Shown: positions 51,646 to 59,241, counted from the stretch's first letter. The stretch: DNA of 64,000 nucleotides from Bifidobacterium catenulatum DSM 16992 = JCM 1194 = LMG 11043 (GCF_001025195.1 NZ_AP012325.1:930001-994000); one strand, 5' to 3'. Numbers and translations: made by a program. The notes: generated from the sequence alone by a model not told the origin.

Positions 51646-52920
51646 TTATTTGGCTATGTTGTGCGCGGTGTAGTATTCGAAAGCGGAGTCGAACGATTCG
51701 GTGAACATGCGTCGTAGAATCTCGATTGCGTCGACGTATGCGGTGCGGGAGGATACGCGAGATGTGCTCCAGAACAAGGCTCGGTACACGCATGCCTTCC
51801 GCGTCTCGAAGTTCTCTTTGTCTAGGGTGTATTCGTCTCCGAAATATTTCGAGAAAGCCACTTGATCGGAGTCGCTGGTGTTGAACGCGGCAAGCTTTGA
51901 CGACAATTCGCAGACGGCCTGCAATCTGGAGAATGCATCTGTTGTGGAGAAGTATCCGGGAGCATGCAGCGCCAATCCAAAGACGAGTTTGAGCATGCGT
52001 TTGGACGATCTGATCTTCTGCACTGCGCCAGGCAGTTGAGAGATCGCGATGATTCCGGAGTTCAGATTGTTGATATGCGCAATCTGGGTTTCGGTGAGGT
52101 CCGGCATGTTCTCTACGAAGGAGATTACAGTTTTGTCACTGGCATTGAGCTGGATCTTGTCGAACCATGCGCCAAGGACGGAATAGTAGATTTTCTCCAG
52201 TTCCGCACGTTTGAAGCTCGAGCATCCCGTCCTCGCAAGGAACGCCTCGGCTGGAATCCGGTCGAAGTATGTGCTCATCGGATTGTCCGGAAGCGCGTTG
52301 ATGATCTCCCCGGCTCGTAGCTTCTCCTGATTCTGCAGGACCTTGAAATAGTTGCGGATCTGTGCGGGGTCAGCGGCTTGCATTGTGTACACGGGAATGT
52401 TGTATGCGTTGAAGTTCATCTGGATGCTGCTTGGCAGGTCGGAGAATGCCAGGCGTTTCGCCCTGTGCATGCGAGCGAGCCCGTCGGGGTCGGAGTCTCC
52501 GACGATGCGGTCGATGATTTCCTTGGCCTGGTCCGATGTCTTTTTGCTGAGCTGGAACCAGTCATCGTAGCTGTCGAGCCATTGTCCGACGTTGCCGCCC
52601 TCCATAAAACGGAAGATGGTGGTGAGGCGTTGCTTGCCATCCACGAGTTCCTGTTTGGCATTGCGCTGGTTAGGCTGGTTGAGGTAGTTGATGACGATGT
52701 TGCCGATTGGGTAGTTCAGGATGATGCTGAGGATGAGCTGGTCCTTGTACTCGTTCGACCAGATGTATCCTCGCTGGTAGTCGGGTGACAGGTCGAGGCC
52801 GTTAGCCCTGACGTTTTTGATGGATGCGATGAGGGAGATGATCGGCATCGATGACGGGGTGATATTCAACTTTTGGAAGACCACGTGCCGTTTGCGGGAA
52901 TTGTAAGGAGTTTCGTTCAT
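51646..52920 (-). CDS. DUF262-domain protein
   Basis: The protein has 424 residues starting at 52920 (MNETPYNSRKR); the frame extends to 53034 but crosses the promoter. The DUF262 core shows LSPDYQRGYIWSNEYKDQL and the nucleotide-binding-type motif ELVDGKQRLTTIF (the D-G-x-Q-R box of ParB/GmrS-like proteins). No HNH (DUF1524) domain follows; the rest is helical. DUF262 proteins occur in GmrSD, SspE-like and other defence nucleases. The start lacks a ribosome site: a TATAGT box lies exactly seven bases before ATG, suggesting a leaderless mRNA. Confidence 0.88.
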   Translation of the reverse strand: MNETPYNSRKRHVVFQKLNITPSSMPIISLIASIKNVRANGLDLSPDYQRGYIWSNEYKDQLILSIILNYPIGNIVINYLNQPNQRNAKQELVDGKQRLTTIFRFMEGGNVGQWLDSYDDWFQLSKKTSDQAKEIIDRIVGDSDPDGLARMHRAKRLAFSDLPSSIQMNFNAYNIPVYTMQAADPAQIRNYFKVLQNQEKLRAGEIINALPDNPMSTYFDRIPAEAFLARTGCSSFKRAELEKIYYSVLGAWFDKIQLNASDKTVISFVENMPDLTETQIAHINNLNSGIIAISQLPGAVQKIRSSKRMLKLVFGLALHAPGYFSTTDAFSRLQAVCELSSKLAAFNTSDSDQVAFSKYFGDEYTLDKENFETRKACVYRALFWSTSRVSSRTAYVDAIEILRRMFTESFDSAFEYYTAHNIAK

Positions 52921-52927
52921 ATTTATG

Positions 52928-52977
52928 ACTATAACACATTGCTTAGAATCTAAGCTATAAAAACTTTTAGATTCTAA
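52928..52977 (-). promoter_or_regulatory. Promoter and paired palindromes of the DUF262 cassette
   Basis: TATAGT (52928-52933, minus strand) is the -10 box. Two 11-bp palindromes of form TTAGAWTCTAA lie at 52943-52953 and 52967-52977, centres 24 bp apart. They cover the expected -35 region, so binding there would block the promoter. Confidence 0.65.
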
Positions 52978-53095
52978 GGATTGATAGCTGGAAACATTGA
53001 AAATACGGCGATAAGGACTACTGTGTGTAAGCACATGAAATATGTAGAATCTCTAACGTTCCGGCATTCGTAATATACGAGTGCCGGGGATTTCT

Positions 53096-53215
53096 TCACT
53101 GCACGCACACGCCGGAATCGTACAATAGCTGCCGGTAGTCGTTCAACACTTGGATGGTGACTCTCAATTCCACTGCCATCATCCACGTGTTGCCCTCGTA
53201 CACCGTTTCGGCCAT
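53096..53215 (-). CDS. Short ORF or remnant (39 residues)
   Basis: MAETVYEGNTWMMAVELRVT and a short tail run from ATG 53215 to TGA 53096. The frame is open and protein-like back to about 53266 (ALALISPVDYG) without an ATG, so this may be the end of a lost gene. GC is higher than in the flanks. The rest of 52978-53338 shows only a hairpin near 53060-53090 (CCGGCATTCG / CGAGTGCCGG). Confidence 0.35.
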   Translation of the reverse strand: MAETVYEGNTWMMAVELRVTIQVLNDYRQLLYDSGVCVQ

Positions 53216-53338
53216 GCCGTAATCCACCGGCGATATCAACGCCAACGCGGTATTCGTAGGCGCGGGCGGCTTTTAAGGTAGAGTCCCGACATTCATTGAG
53301 CTGTACATCGGGACTCGAACTATTTTCAAATGATGCTG

Positions 53339-54427
53339 TTATAGAAGGCGGCGCACCTCTTCGCGAATCTGCTCAGAGTAGGCATAGATACCATTAAGCG
53401 TATTGATAGGCATGCGCTCGCAGTTCTTGTTTTCGTCGAAAACACCGAGATATTTCTGCTTAGTGTTGAAATAAAGACGAACAATTGGCTTACGGTTGTT
53501 ATCGTCGAGGAATATTGCGCAGTATTTCTTTGCATCTCTCATCGTTACACGTTCCGGATCCACATCGCTGCATGCGATGGCTTTGATGATTCGGTAACCG
53601 GCGATTTCCTCCTCGGTGGTGACGATTCCATCGTCGTCGTTGCCATTGGATTCGTCTTCGTCGTTTGTTTCCTCGTTTGCGTCTGGCTCAATTGTATCGA
53701 TCTTGATATCATCCGCGCCGAGTGCCGTCTTGAGTCGATCGTTGACCTGATCTGACAGATACTGCTTCAGCGCCTTCGCCACCAATGGCCTGAACTTCTC
53801 CATGACCGACGCATAGAACGCGCCTTCGTACACGTGCGAGGCGAGCAGCTTCACGAACTCGTCCGACGGCTCTTTGAACTCGTCGCCGACGGCCCTCTTG
53901 AGTGCACCCACGTATTTGAGCTCTTCGGCACTGCTGGCGATGGAATCAAGGTCGAACGCCGGCTTGGTCAGCTTCTGCAACGCCGGGATTATTGTCGGGT
54001 CGATATCCAATAGATCCAGCACCAGGAACGGCTTCGAGTCCATGCGGTTCGGCTCATCGATGTCCATGTAGAAATTCCAAACCTGGCCATTGGTCAGAAC
54101 GCCGATGCGCGCGTTCGTCACCGCGAAATACCGGTACAGCTGGCTTGCGTTCTCCAAGCTGAGCGGTACGCCGATCTTCTTGCATTCGATAAGAATCTGC
54201 ACTTGATCGTCGTGCACGAGCGCGTAATCGACCTTTTCGCCTTTTTTGACTCCAACGTCGGCGGTGAATTCTGGTACGACTTCGGTTGGGTTGAATACGT
54301 CATAACCGAGTACCTGACCGATGAACGGCATGATGAACGCGTTCTTCGTGGCTTCCTCTGTTTCGATGCCCTCTTTGAGGTCGCGTACCTTTGCGGCGAC
54401 CTGGTTAATGCTCTCTTCAAATTCCAT
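53339..54427 (-). CDS. HsdR N-terminal-type restriction endonuclease-like protein
   Basis: The protein has 362 residues starting behind GGAAGGGAG. The N-terminal 150 residues match the HSDR_N_2 type of PD-(D/E)xK nuclease: TKNAFIMPFIGQVLGYD, then KVDYALVHDDQVQILIECKK, with the metal-binding Asp and the E-x-K pair. An acidic linker (about 250-275) separates a C-terminal domain that may bind DNA or protein. It lies 15 bases behind the repressor on the same strand, so it would be made in the lysogen. Related phage genes are annotated type I restriction R-like proteins, and superinfection exclusion is plausible. Confidence 0.8.
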   Translation of the reverse strand: MEFEESINQVAAKVRDLKEGIETEEATKNAFIMPFIGQVLGYDVFNPTEVVPEFTADVGVKKGEKVDYALVHDDQVQILIECKKIGVPLSLENASQLYRYFAVTNARIGVLTNGQVWNFYMDIDEPNRMDSKPFLVLDLLDIDPTIIPALQKLTKPAFDLDSIASSAEELKYVGALKRAVGDEFKEPSDEFVKLLASHVYEGAFYASVMEKFRPLVAKALKQYLSDQVNDRLKTALGADDIKIDTIEPDANEETNDEDESNGNDDDGIVTTEEEIAGYRIIKAIACSDVDPERVTMRDAKKYCAIFLDDNNRKPIVRLYFNTKQKYLGVFDENKNCERMPINTLNGIYAYSEQIREEVRRLL

Positions 54428-54442
54428 TGTTGTTCTCCCTTC

Positions 54443-54790
54443 CTATCTGGTTTTAATGGAATCTTCGGTTCTGATGCGGTCGGCCCACTTATCGATGTCG
54501 ATATTTTCGTGAGATGTCTCAAAATCGCTTATAACTTCTGGGTCTTTGCTGAGTTCATCAGCGTCGGTGATGATTTGCGATAGCGGCATCTTCAAAGCGT
54601 CCGCAATCCGATGCAGTTGCTCGTAATCGGCAACGGTGTTTAAATCAAATATTTTACGAAGCGTGCTGTATGGCACACCTGACTTCGCAGCCAACGCTGG
54701 GCCTTTGATCCCTCGCGTTGCCATTGCTCTCTTGATTGCTATCGATAGCGCCTTTGATTCGATAGTTGGGATTTTCTTTCCTGTTGCCAT
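54443..54790 (-). CDS. Phage repressor (CI-like helix-turn-helix protein)
   Basis: The protein has 115 residues. The HTH_XRE-type domain is at about 14-70: AMATRGIKGPALAAKSGVPY and STLRKIFDLN form the helix-turn-helix. The acidic C-terminal part has no peptidase motif, so RecA-stimulated autocleavage is unlikely. It is divergent from the Cro-like gene across a 91-bp region with palindromic operators. The start has no ribosome site; TAAAGT lies seven bases upstream, fitting a leaderless message. Confidence 0.82.
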   Translation of the reverse strand: MATGKKIPTIESKALSIAIKRAMATRGIKGPALAAKSGVPYSTLRKIFDLNTVADYEQLHRIADALKMPLSQIITDADELSKDPEVISDFETSHENIDIDKWADRIRTEDSIKTR

Positions 54791-54805
54791 AAGTGCAACT
54801 TTAGA

Positions 54806-54887
54806 CCCAATTGGGATATAGATAACTCATATGGGACACGCCGAAGTTGACATGAGTCATGTGTAATATAACATATCCCATATGGGA
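54806..54887. promoter_or_regulatory. Lysogeny switch operators and divergent promoters
   Basis: CCCAATTGGG (54806-54815), ACTCATATGGGA (54825-54836) and TCCCATATGGGA (54876-54887) are related palindromes. A TTGACA box (54847-54852) and TAACAT (54869-54874) form the rightward promoter, with the last operator covering the Cro start codon. Confidence 0.65.
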
Positions 54888-55118
54888 ACAAATAAGCTCA
54901 ATTCACAATATCTGGGAAAAGCTATGAAGTTTGCAATTAAGCAAGCTGGATTCACGCAGGACGAGGCTGGAATCAAAGCTGGTATTCCACGCAACAGTCT
55001 TAACCGCAAACTCAATGGTGGGACGTTCAACTTCGACGAGCTTGTCCGTATCGGTCAAGTCACCGGACGCAAGCTCTCCGACATCATCAAAGACGCCGAA
55101 GCGCTCGCTGACGCATGA
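54882..55118 (+). CDS. Cro-like helix-turn-helix protein
   Basis: The protein has 78 residues. KQAGFTQDEAGIKAGIPRNSLNRK is a classic helix-turn-helix (about 20-45), and the rest is a small dimerisation region. The ATG lies inside the palindrome TCCCATATGGGA and has no ribosome site, and the -10 box is seven bases upstream. Transcription therefore probably begins at the A of ATG. It opens the rightward early operon and should act against the divergent repressor. Confidence 0.82.
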   Translation: MGTNKLNSQYLGKAMKFAIKQAGFTQDEAGIKAGIPRNSLNRKLNGGTFNFDELVRIGQVTGRKLSDIIKDAEALADA

Positions 55119-55135
55119 ATCGAAGGGAGAACCCA

Positions 55136-55381
55136 ATGAACAACGAAATCCAACGATTCGATTTCAAAGACGCATCATTACCTGATGACGGACAAGGACA
55201 AGCCGCGCTCGCCAAGGAACTCGGCATGAGCGAGAAAACCGTCAGCGAACGACTGTGAGGCAAGGGAGCATTCGATACCGAGCAACTCGAAAAGACGGCG
55301 ACGATGCTCGGCATGAACTCCACGCAACTCATCATGCTCCTCATCCAACCGATAGACGGCATCACCAAATTCCACGTCTGA
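55136..55381 (+). pseudogene. Small helix-turn-helix gene interrupted by an in-frame TGA
   Basis: ATG 55136, behind GAAGGGAG, begins a frame with LAKELGMSEKTVSERL, a DNA-recognition helix, then TGA at 55256-55258. It resumes in frame with GKGAFDTEQLEKTATMLGMN to TGA 55379. Both halves together make one 80-residue HTH domain, so this is an interrupted gene rather than two. CGA to TGA or TGG to TGA would explain it. Confidence 0.65.
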
Positions 55382-55399
55382 CACCAAAAAGGAACCACA

Positions 55400-55717
55400 A
55401 TGACAAACCGCATCAATTACAAGACGCGACGAGCCATCGTCAACGCCATCATCAACGAAACAAAAGACCACGGCGACGCCATCCGACCACTCAACTGCGA
55501 ACGATGGGACGACATCACCATAGATGAATACGAGCCGCACTGTCCCGTCATCACCGGTGAAATCATCATCGACCTCTACGACCTCGCGGACCTCATCCTC
55601 GACACCATCGGCAGGGAACCCTCCGACCGGTCCCCGGTCGGAGCCGACTCTCACGTCTCCGAACCGCTAGAACTCCTCACGGACGAAACCGGCATCATCG
55701 CTGCGAACCAGAGGTGA
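55400..55717 (+). CDS. Phage hypothetical protein, 105 residues
   Basis: Unrecognised. It starts behind AAAAGGAACC. It is acidic, with a predicted helical core (ARAIVNAIINETKDHG-like start and IIIDLYDLADLILDTI) and a polar tail. It is part of the rightward early run after the Cro-like gene. Confidence 0.65.
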   Translation: MTNRINYKTRRAIVNAIINETKDHGDAIRPLNCERWDDITIDEYEPHCPVITGEIIIDLYDLADLILDTIGREPSDRSPVGADSHVSEPLELLTDETGIIAANQR

Positions 55718-55762
55718 TTGTGGTGACAATTCTGTTCTACCGAGCCAACAGGTGCATGGTTG

Positions 55763-56443
55763 TCAGTCCTGTTGAGGATTTTCGTCGAGTGTTGGATCTG
55801 CCAACTCCGAGTGTTCCAGGAGAACCTCGTCCACGAAATAATGCACTTCAACGTCTGTGGAACCGTATCCGAGGTCGTCGCTCCACTTCCTCATATATTC
55901 CCAGACAGCGCGTTTTTCCCGGATGTCCAGAAGACGCCGTGCTGGCAATCGATATGGCAGGAGGATGCGTCTGGATACGTGGGACTTCTCCAAACGGGTG
56001 GGTTCCTCTAGATATTCCAGGGTTACACGCACGGATTCCCGAGCAGTTTCGGAGGTCGGAAGAATGATTGCCACAAAAGCCTCTCCGGGTTTTAGCAGGG
56101 CCACGTCTTCCACTACCTCGAATCCCCTCTCGTATTGCGGGCCTTCGAGCATCATGAGGACTTCGCAGGAATCGTCACTCGACAGTTTGATCGCGTGCGC
56201 GGTTCCGTCTCCATCGTTCCGCCAGTCAACGAACAATGTGGGACGTCTAAACCCGCATATCGCGATCAAAGGCACAAGTCGTTTATCGGCATGCCGAAGA
56301 ACGCCTTCTCGCGGATTGATAGCGACTCTTCCGCGAGTATGCCAAGGCCACCAGATGGTAACTCCAGTAAGGATTGCAGACACAATGGCAGCGATAATCG
56401 CGACCACGACACCGGCCCATGTGGCCACGACGGACGAATCCAT
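55763..56443 (-). CDS. Membrane-anchored hypothetical protein (leftward gene in early region)
   Basis: The protein has 226 residues from ATG 56443 (MDSSVVATWAGVVVAIIA); the frame goes back to 56581 over other genes. One strong N-terminal membrane helix (about 5-30) is followed by a soluble beta-rich domain (FVDWRNDGDGTAHAIKL, FVAIILPTSETAR). No known domain. It runs against the early operon, like a lysogenically expressed moron gene; an exclusion role is only a guess. Confidence 0.65.
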   Translation of the reverse strand: MDSSVVATWAGVVVAIIAAIVSAILTGVTIWWPWHTRGRVAINPREGVLRHADKRLVPLIAICGFRRPTLFVDWRNDGDGTAHAIKLSSDDSCEVLMMLEGPQYERGFEVVEDVALLKPGEAFVAIILPTSETARESVRVTLEYLEEPTRLEKSHVSRRILLPYRLPARRLLDIREKRAVWEYMRKWSDDLGYGSTDVEVHYFVDEVLLEHSELADPTLDENPQQD

Positions 56444-56476
56444 AACCCACCAGCTTCCACGACAAAGGGACGACCA

Positions 56477-56932
56477 ATGAGAACAACAGTACAGCAGAAG
56501 CACACCGACGGAACCATCGCGACCCTGCTCAGAACAGCCCTCGCCAACCGGCACGACGGAAACACGAAGGCATACCACCAAACCCTCAACACGCTACGCC
56601 TCGCCATCGAAGCCAACATCCCCAACCCCGAACCGGCACCACCCGAGGAACCGGAGGAACCCGGACTGTACATCACCTCCGGCGCACCATACTTCCTGCT
56701 CTTCCGCACCGCCGGAGGCGACTGGGTGCGGTACACGCTCGAATTCGGCGACGATGACGATCACAGCCACTCAGCCCCACCCATTCGTCAGGACGGGGCA
56801 CACAACGACAACAAGCAAAGGAACCACAATGAAAGTCACCGCACCAAACGAAACCAGACAACAGAAGCTCAAATACCTCACCGACAACGGCTACCTGCAC
56901 AATCTGCGAGGAGAGTTAGGCATGTCTACTAA
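56477..56932 (+). CDS. Phage hypothetical protein, 151 residues
   Basis: Unrecognised. It starts at ATG 56477 behind AAAGGGACG. The first 105 residues look genuine (helical start, then NPEPAPPEEPEEPGLYITSG and a short beta segment FLLFRTAGGDWVRYTL). The last 35 are low-complexity, rich in Asn/Gln/Arg/His, and overlap the next gene by 104 bases in another frame. A lost stop codon near 56800 is likely. Confidence 0.6.
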   Translation: MRTTVQQKHTDGTIATLLRTALANRHDGNTKAYHQTLNTLRLAIEANIPNPEPAPPEEPEEPGLYITSGAPYFLLFRTAGGDWVRYTLEFGDDDDHSHSAPPIRQDGAHNDNKQRNHNESHRTKRNQTTEAQIPHRQRLPAQSARRVRHVY

Positions 56933-57131
56933 AACGCTAAGCCTCCTCACAAAACTGCCAGATGACATGTTCACAGCCCTCATCCCAAATGATGCGAAGA
57001 ACGGAGCTACTGGAAACGTGATTCTTCCAGAAGATTTGGTGAAAGCCATGCGCAGAGGCTCCAAAGAACTCCAAGCCAAATACAACACCACCGACATGAT
57101 CGACATTCTCTACGCGGAGGCAACCAAATGA
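56829..57131 (+). CDS. Phage hypothetical protein, 100 residues
   Basis: It starts at ATG 56829 behind AAAGGAACC. It is soluble and helical: TRQQKLKYLTDNGYLHNLRG, then a middle LSLLTKLPDDMFTALI and a C-terminal YNTTDMIDILYAE. Its stop overlaps the antirepressor start (ATGA, 57128-57131). Function unknown. Confidence 0.65.
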   Translation: MKVTAPNETRQQKLKYLTDNGYLHNLRGELGMSTKTLSLLTKLPDDMFTALIPNDAKNGATGNVILPEDLVKAMRRGSKELQAKYNTTDMIDILYAEATK

Positions 57132-57964
57132 ACGGCGATATCGTCGAAGTCCCATTCAACGGGAGCATGATGATCGCGCAAAGGTTCGATGACGGTGAAA
57201 TCTACGCGGCATTGAAACCGATTTGCGAGAACATCGGCATCGCATACAACGGACAGTGGGAACGGCTCAACAGAACGCCATGGGCAACCGTTCGTATCAT
57301 ACGAACAGTTGGCGCAGACGGTAAACAACGTGACATGGTGGCAATCAGCCGCAAGACGTTGACCATGTGGCTCGCCACCATCGACACGAACCGACTCAGC
57401 GACGAGCAGGCACGCCATAACGTGACCGTCTACCAGAAGGAAGCCGCAGAAGCCCTCGACAAGTACTTCAACGAGGGTGGCGCAATCCGCGTTTCCGATG
57501 CTGATTCGGACGAGGACATCATGGCCCGTGCCGTGCTCGTCGCGCAGAAGACCATCAAACAAAAGAACCAGCAGATCGCTTCGCAGCAGTCGCGCATCGA
57601 CGAACTCCAGCCCAAGGCGTCCGCGTGGGACAACTTCGTCGATATCGACGATGCGCTTTCCGTTCGTGATTCCGCGAAACTGCTCAGCAACCTGGGTAGG
57701 ACTGTCGGGCAGACGGAACTGTTCGAATGGCTTGACCGGCATGACTGGATCTTCCGTGAGAACAAGCATTGGTCCGCGCGTCAGAGCCGTATCAACGCCG
57801 GGCATCTGATGATGGTTCCGTCGAAGTCGCATGGGACGCACAAGGACGGGACTCCGTTCGCGTTCCCGCCGACTGTGAAGGTCACGAGGAAGGGTCTTGC
57901 CCTGATCGCCCGCCGGTTCGGCGAGGAAACGCTCCAGCTCGAATATCCGAAGGCTGGTGCGTGA
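57128..57964 (+). CDS. Phage antirepressor (P22_AR_N plus KilA-C-type)
   Basis: The protein has 278 residues. The N-terminal domain (about 1-115) reads VPFNGSMMIAQRFDDGEIYAAL...ICENIGIAYNGQWERL, the P22_AR_N/BRO-like antirepressor fold. The coiled stretch QKTIKQKNQQIASQQSRIDEL (about 140-160) leads to a KilA-C/ANT domain (about 170-275). Antirepressors bind and inactivate repressors or modulate the lysis decision. Overlaps the gene on each side by four bases or one base. Confidence 0.9.
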   Translation: MNGDIVEVPFNGSMMIAQRFDDGEIYAALKPICENIGIAYNGQWERLNRTPWATVRIIRTVGADGKQRDMVAISRKTLTMWLATIDTNRLSDEQARHNVTVYQKEAAEALDKYFNEGGAIRVSDADSDEDIMARAVLVAQKTIKQKNQQIASQQSRIDELQPKASAWDNFVDIDDALSVRDSAKLLSNLGRTVGQTELFEWLDRHDWIFRENKHWSARQSRINAGHLMMVPSKSHGTHKDGTPFAFPPTVKVTRKGLALIARRFGEETLQLEYPKAGA

Positions 57965-58284
57965 TGCCGGTCGACAACTCTCTTATTCCGTGCCGTATCG
58001 ACAAACCGAATCCGTTCGAGGCGATGTTCGCGCTGATCTACATGGGTGTCGGAGCGTTCTGCCTGATTGCCGGCCTCCGACGGATGGAACGTTGGGAGAT
58101 CCTTTTCGGATTCGCGATGCTGATGATCGCCTCGCAGGCATCCAACAGGTTTCTCGCACGCAAGCGGCTCTACGAGGACTGCTTGGTGTTCTGCAAGCCG
58201 CCGGAAGTCACCCGGGAAGCTGAAGGAAAGATGCCCCGGACGCGACAAGCTGACGGGCACCCTCGGAAAGAAGCGCTGAAATGA
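57964..58284 (+). CDS. Small phage membrane protein
   Basis: The protein has 106 residues and starts at ATG 57964, overlapping the antirepressor stop by one base. It has two hydrophobic helices (FEAMFALIYMGVGAFCLIAG and EILFGFAMLMIASQA) and a basic cytosolic tail. Its 3' end overlaps a convergent gene by 77 bases. Function unknown. Confidence 0.6.
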   Translation: MPVDNSLIPCRIDKPNPFEAMFALIYMGVGAFCLIAGLRRMERWEILFGFAMLMIASQASNRFLARKRLYEDCLVFCKPPEVTREAEGKMPRTRQADGHPRKEALK

Positions 58285-58885
58285 ACGGTTTCGCTATCTT
58301 GCTCTTCAGGTTCTCCCATACAGTGGGCTTCCCGGTCTGTGATTCCGCCATGTACAGCACTCCGAACAGGGCCTGCAGGGAGACCTTCAGGTCGAACTCT
58401 TTCCCGGCCGCGTATTCGTCGAGGTTCCTTCTCGCTTCGGAGATGAGGTCCAGTACGTACACTCGCAGCGATGTCGGCAGACTGTCATCCTCTCGGACCG
58501 CCTTCAACGCCTCGTCCAGGAACTCGGAGATTGTCTTGCGTTCCTCTTCGGCGATGGAGATCGGTAGCGATGGCGACTTGTCGGCGATGATCTCCAATGC
58601 CTGCGCCTCGGCCGCATCCAGAGGGATATCCCGTTGCTGGGAAGTCGAGAAACCGGCCCAGTATCCGGTTCCCGAAGAATTTGTGTATGACTCCCACAGC
58701 TTCTGCCATATCTGCGGCATGACGCTTTTCGTTGTGCCCAACCGTCTGACATTCATCTTGATCAGATTGTCCAAGCACGTTTCGGCGTCATGCATTCTGC
58801 TGAACGATGTGGATATCCCATCGTCGAATCCATCGTCCCTTTCCTCGATCTTGAAGAACTGCAGCATGTACTCGGCTGGGTTCAT
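58208..58885 (-). CDS. Leftward phage gene of unknown function (moron candidate)
   Basis: The protein has 225 residues from ATG 58885 (MNPAEYMLQFFKIEER) with AGGAG upstream. It is soluble and mostly helical; IAEEERKTISEFLDEALKAV and LISEARRNLDEYAAGKEFDL are amphipathic, and the C-terminal SALLSEGARQLVASGASFLQL could touch a membrane. It runs against the early operon with its own start region and overlaps the previous gene at the 3' ends. No domain recognised. Confidence 0.7.
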   Translation of the reverse strand: MNPAEYMLQFFKIEERDDGFDDGISTSFSRMHDAETCLDNLIKMNVRRLGTTKSVMPQIWQKLWESYTNSSGTGYWAGFSTSQQRDIPLDAAEAQALEIIADKSPSLPISIAEEERKTISEFLDEALKAVREDDSLPTSLRVYVLDLISEARRNLDEYAAGKEFDLKVSLQALFGVLYMAESQTGKPTVWENLKSKIAKPFISALLSEGARQLVASGASFLQLPG

Positions 58886-58951
58886 TGATTCTTCTCCTAA
58901 CTGTTCGGCCCGCACGTCGCATATGCGGGATGGCACCGATTTTAGGAGGGG

Positions 58952-58980
58952 GCCGGGCGGTTCTCCTAACGCCGCCCGGC
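58952..58980. terminator. GC-rich hairpin between divergent genes
   Basis: GCCGGGCGG (58952-58960) and CCGCCCGGC (58972-58980) pair perfectly around an 11-base loop. A palindrome CGCATATGCG lies at about 58918. The role could be termination, or regulation of the divergent promoters. Confidence 0.5.
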
Positions 58981-59005
58981 ATCACACACGCAAAGGAGAC
59001 GCGTG

Positions 59006-59239
59006 ATGGTTTTGCAGAACGAGCTCAAGGATGCGAGCCGTATCCCGTTGAAGGACAGGCTCGCATGGACCATCCCGCAGGCCGCGAGCCTGTACGGGAT
59101 CGACTACGACGGCCTCCGACAGGCTGTTAACCAGGGCGACATAGACACGTTTCGTCCGCCAAGCAAACGAGGAACGCCTTCCCGCCGTCACATCAGACGC
59201 GAGGAAATGGACCGATACGTCAAATCGTTGGAGGAGTAA
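59006..59239 (+). CDS. Excisionase/MerR-like DNA-binding protein
   Basis: The protein has 77 residues. ATG 59006 is preferred over GTG 59003 for its spacing from AAAGGAG. WTIPQAASLYGIDYDGLRQAVNQGDI and RRHIRREEMDRYVKSLEE have the HTH_17 winged-helix pattern of excisionases and replication-adaptor proteins. An Xis role is possible, though it lies far from int. Confidence 0.75.
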   Translation: MVLQNELKDASRIPLKDRLAWTIPQAASLYGIDYDGLRQAVNQGDIDTFRPPSKRGTPSRRHIRREEMDRYVKSLEE

Positions 59240-59241
59240 AC

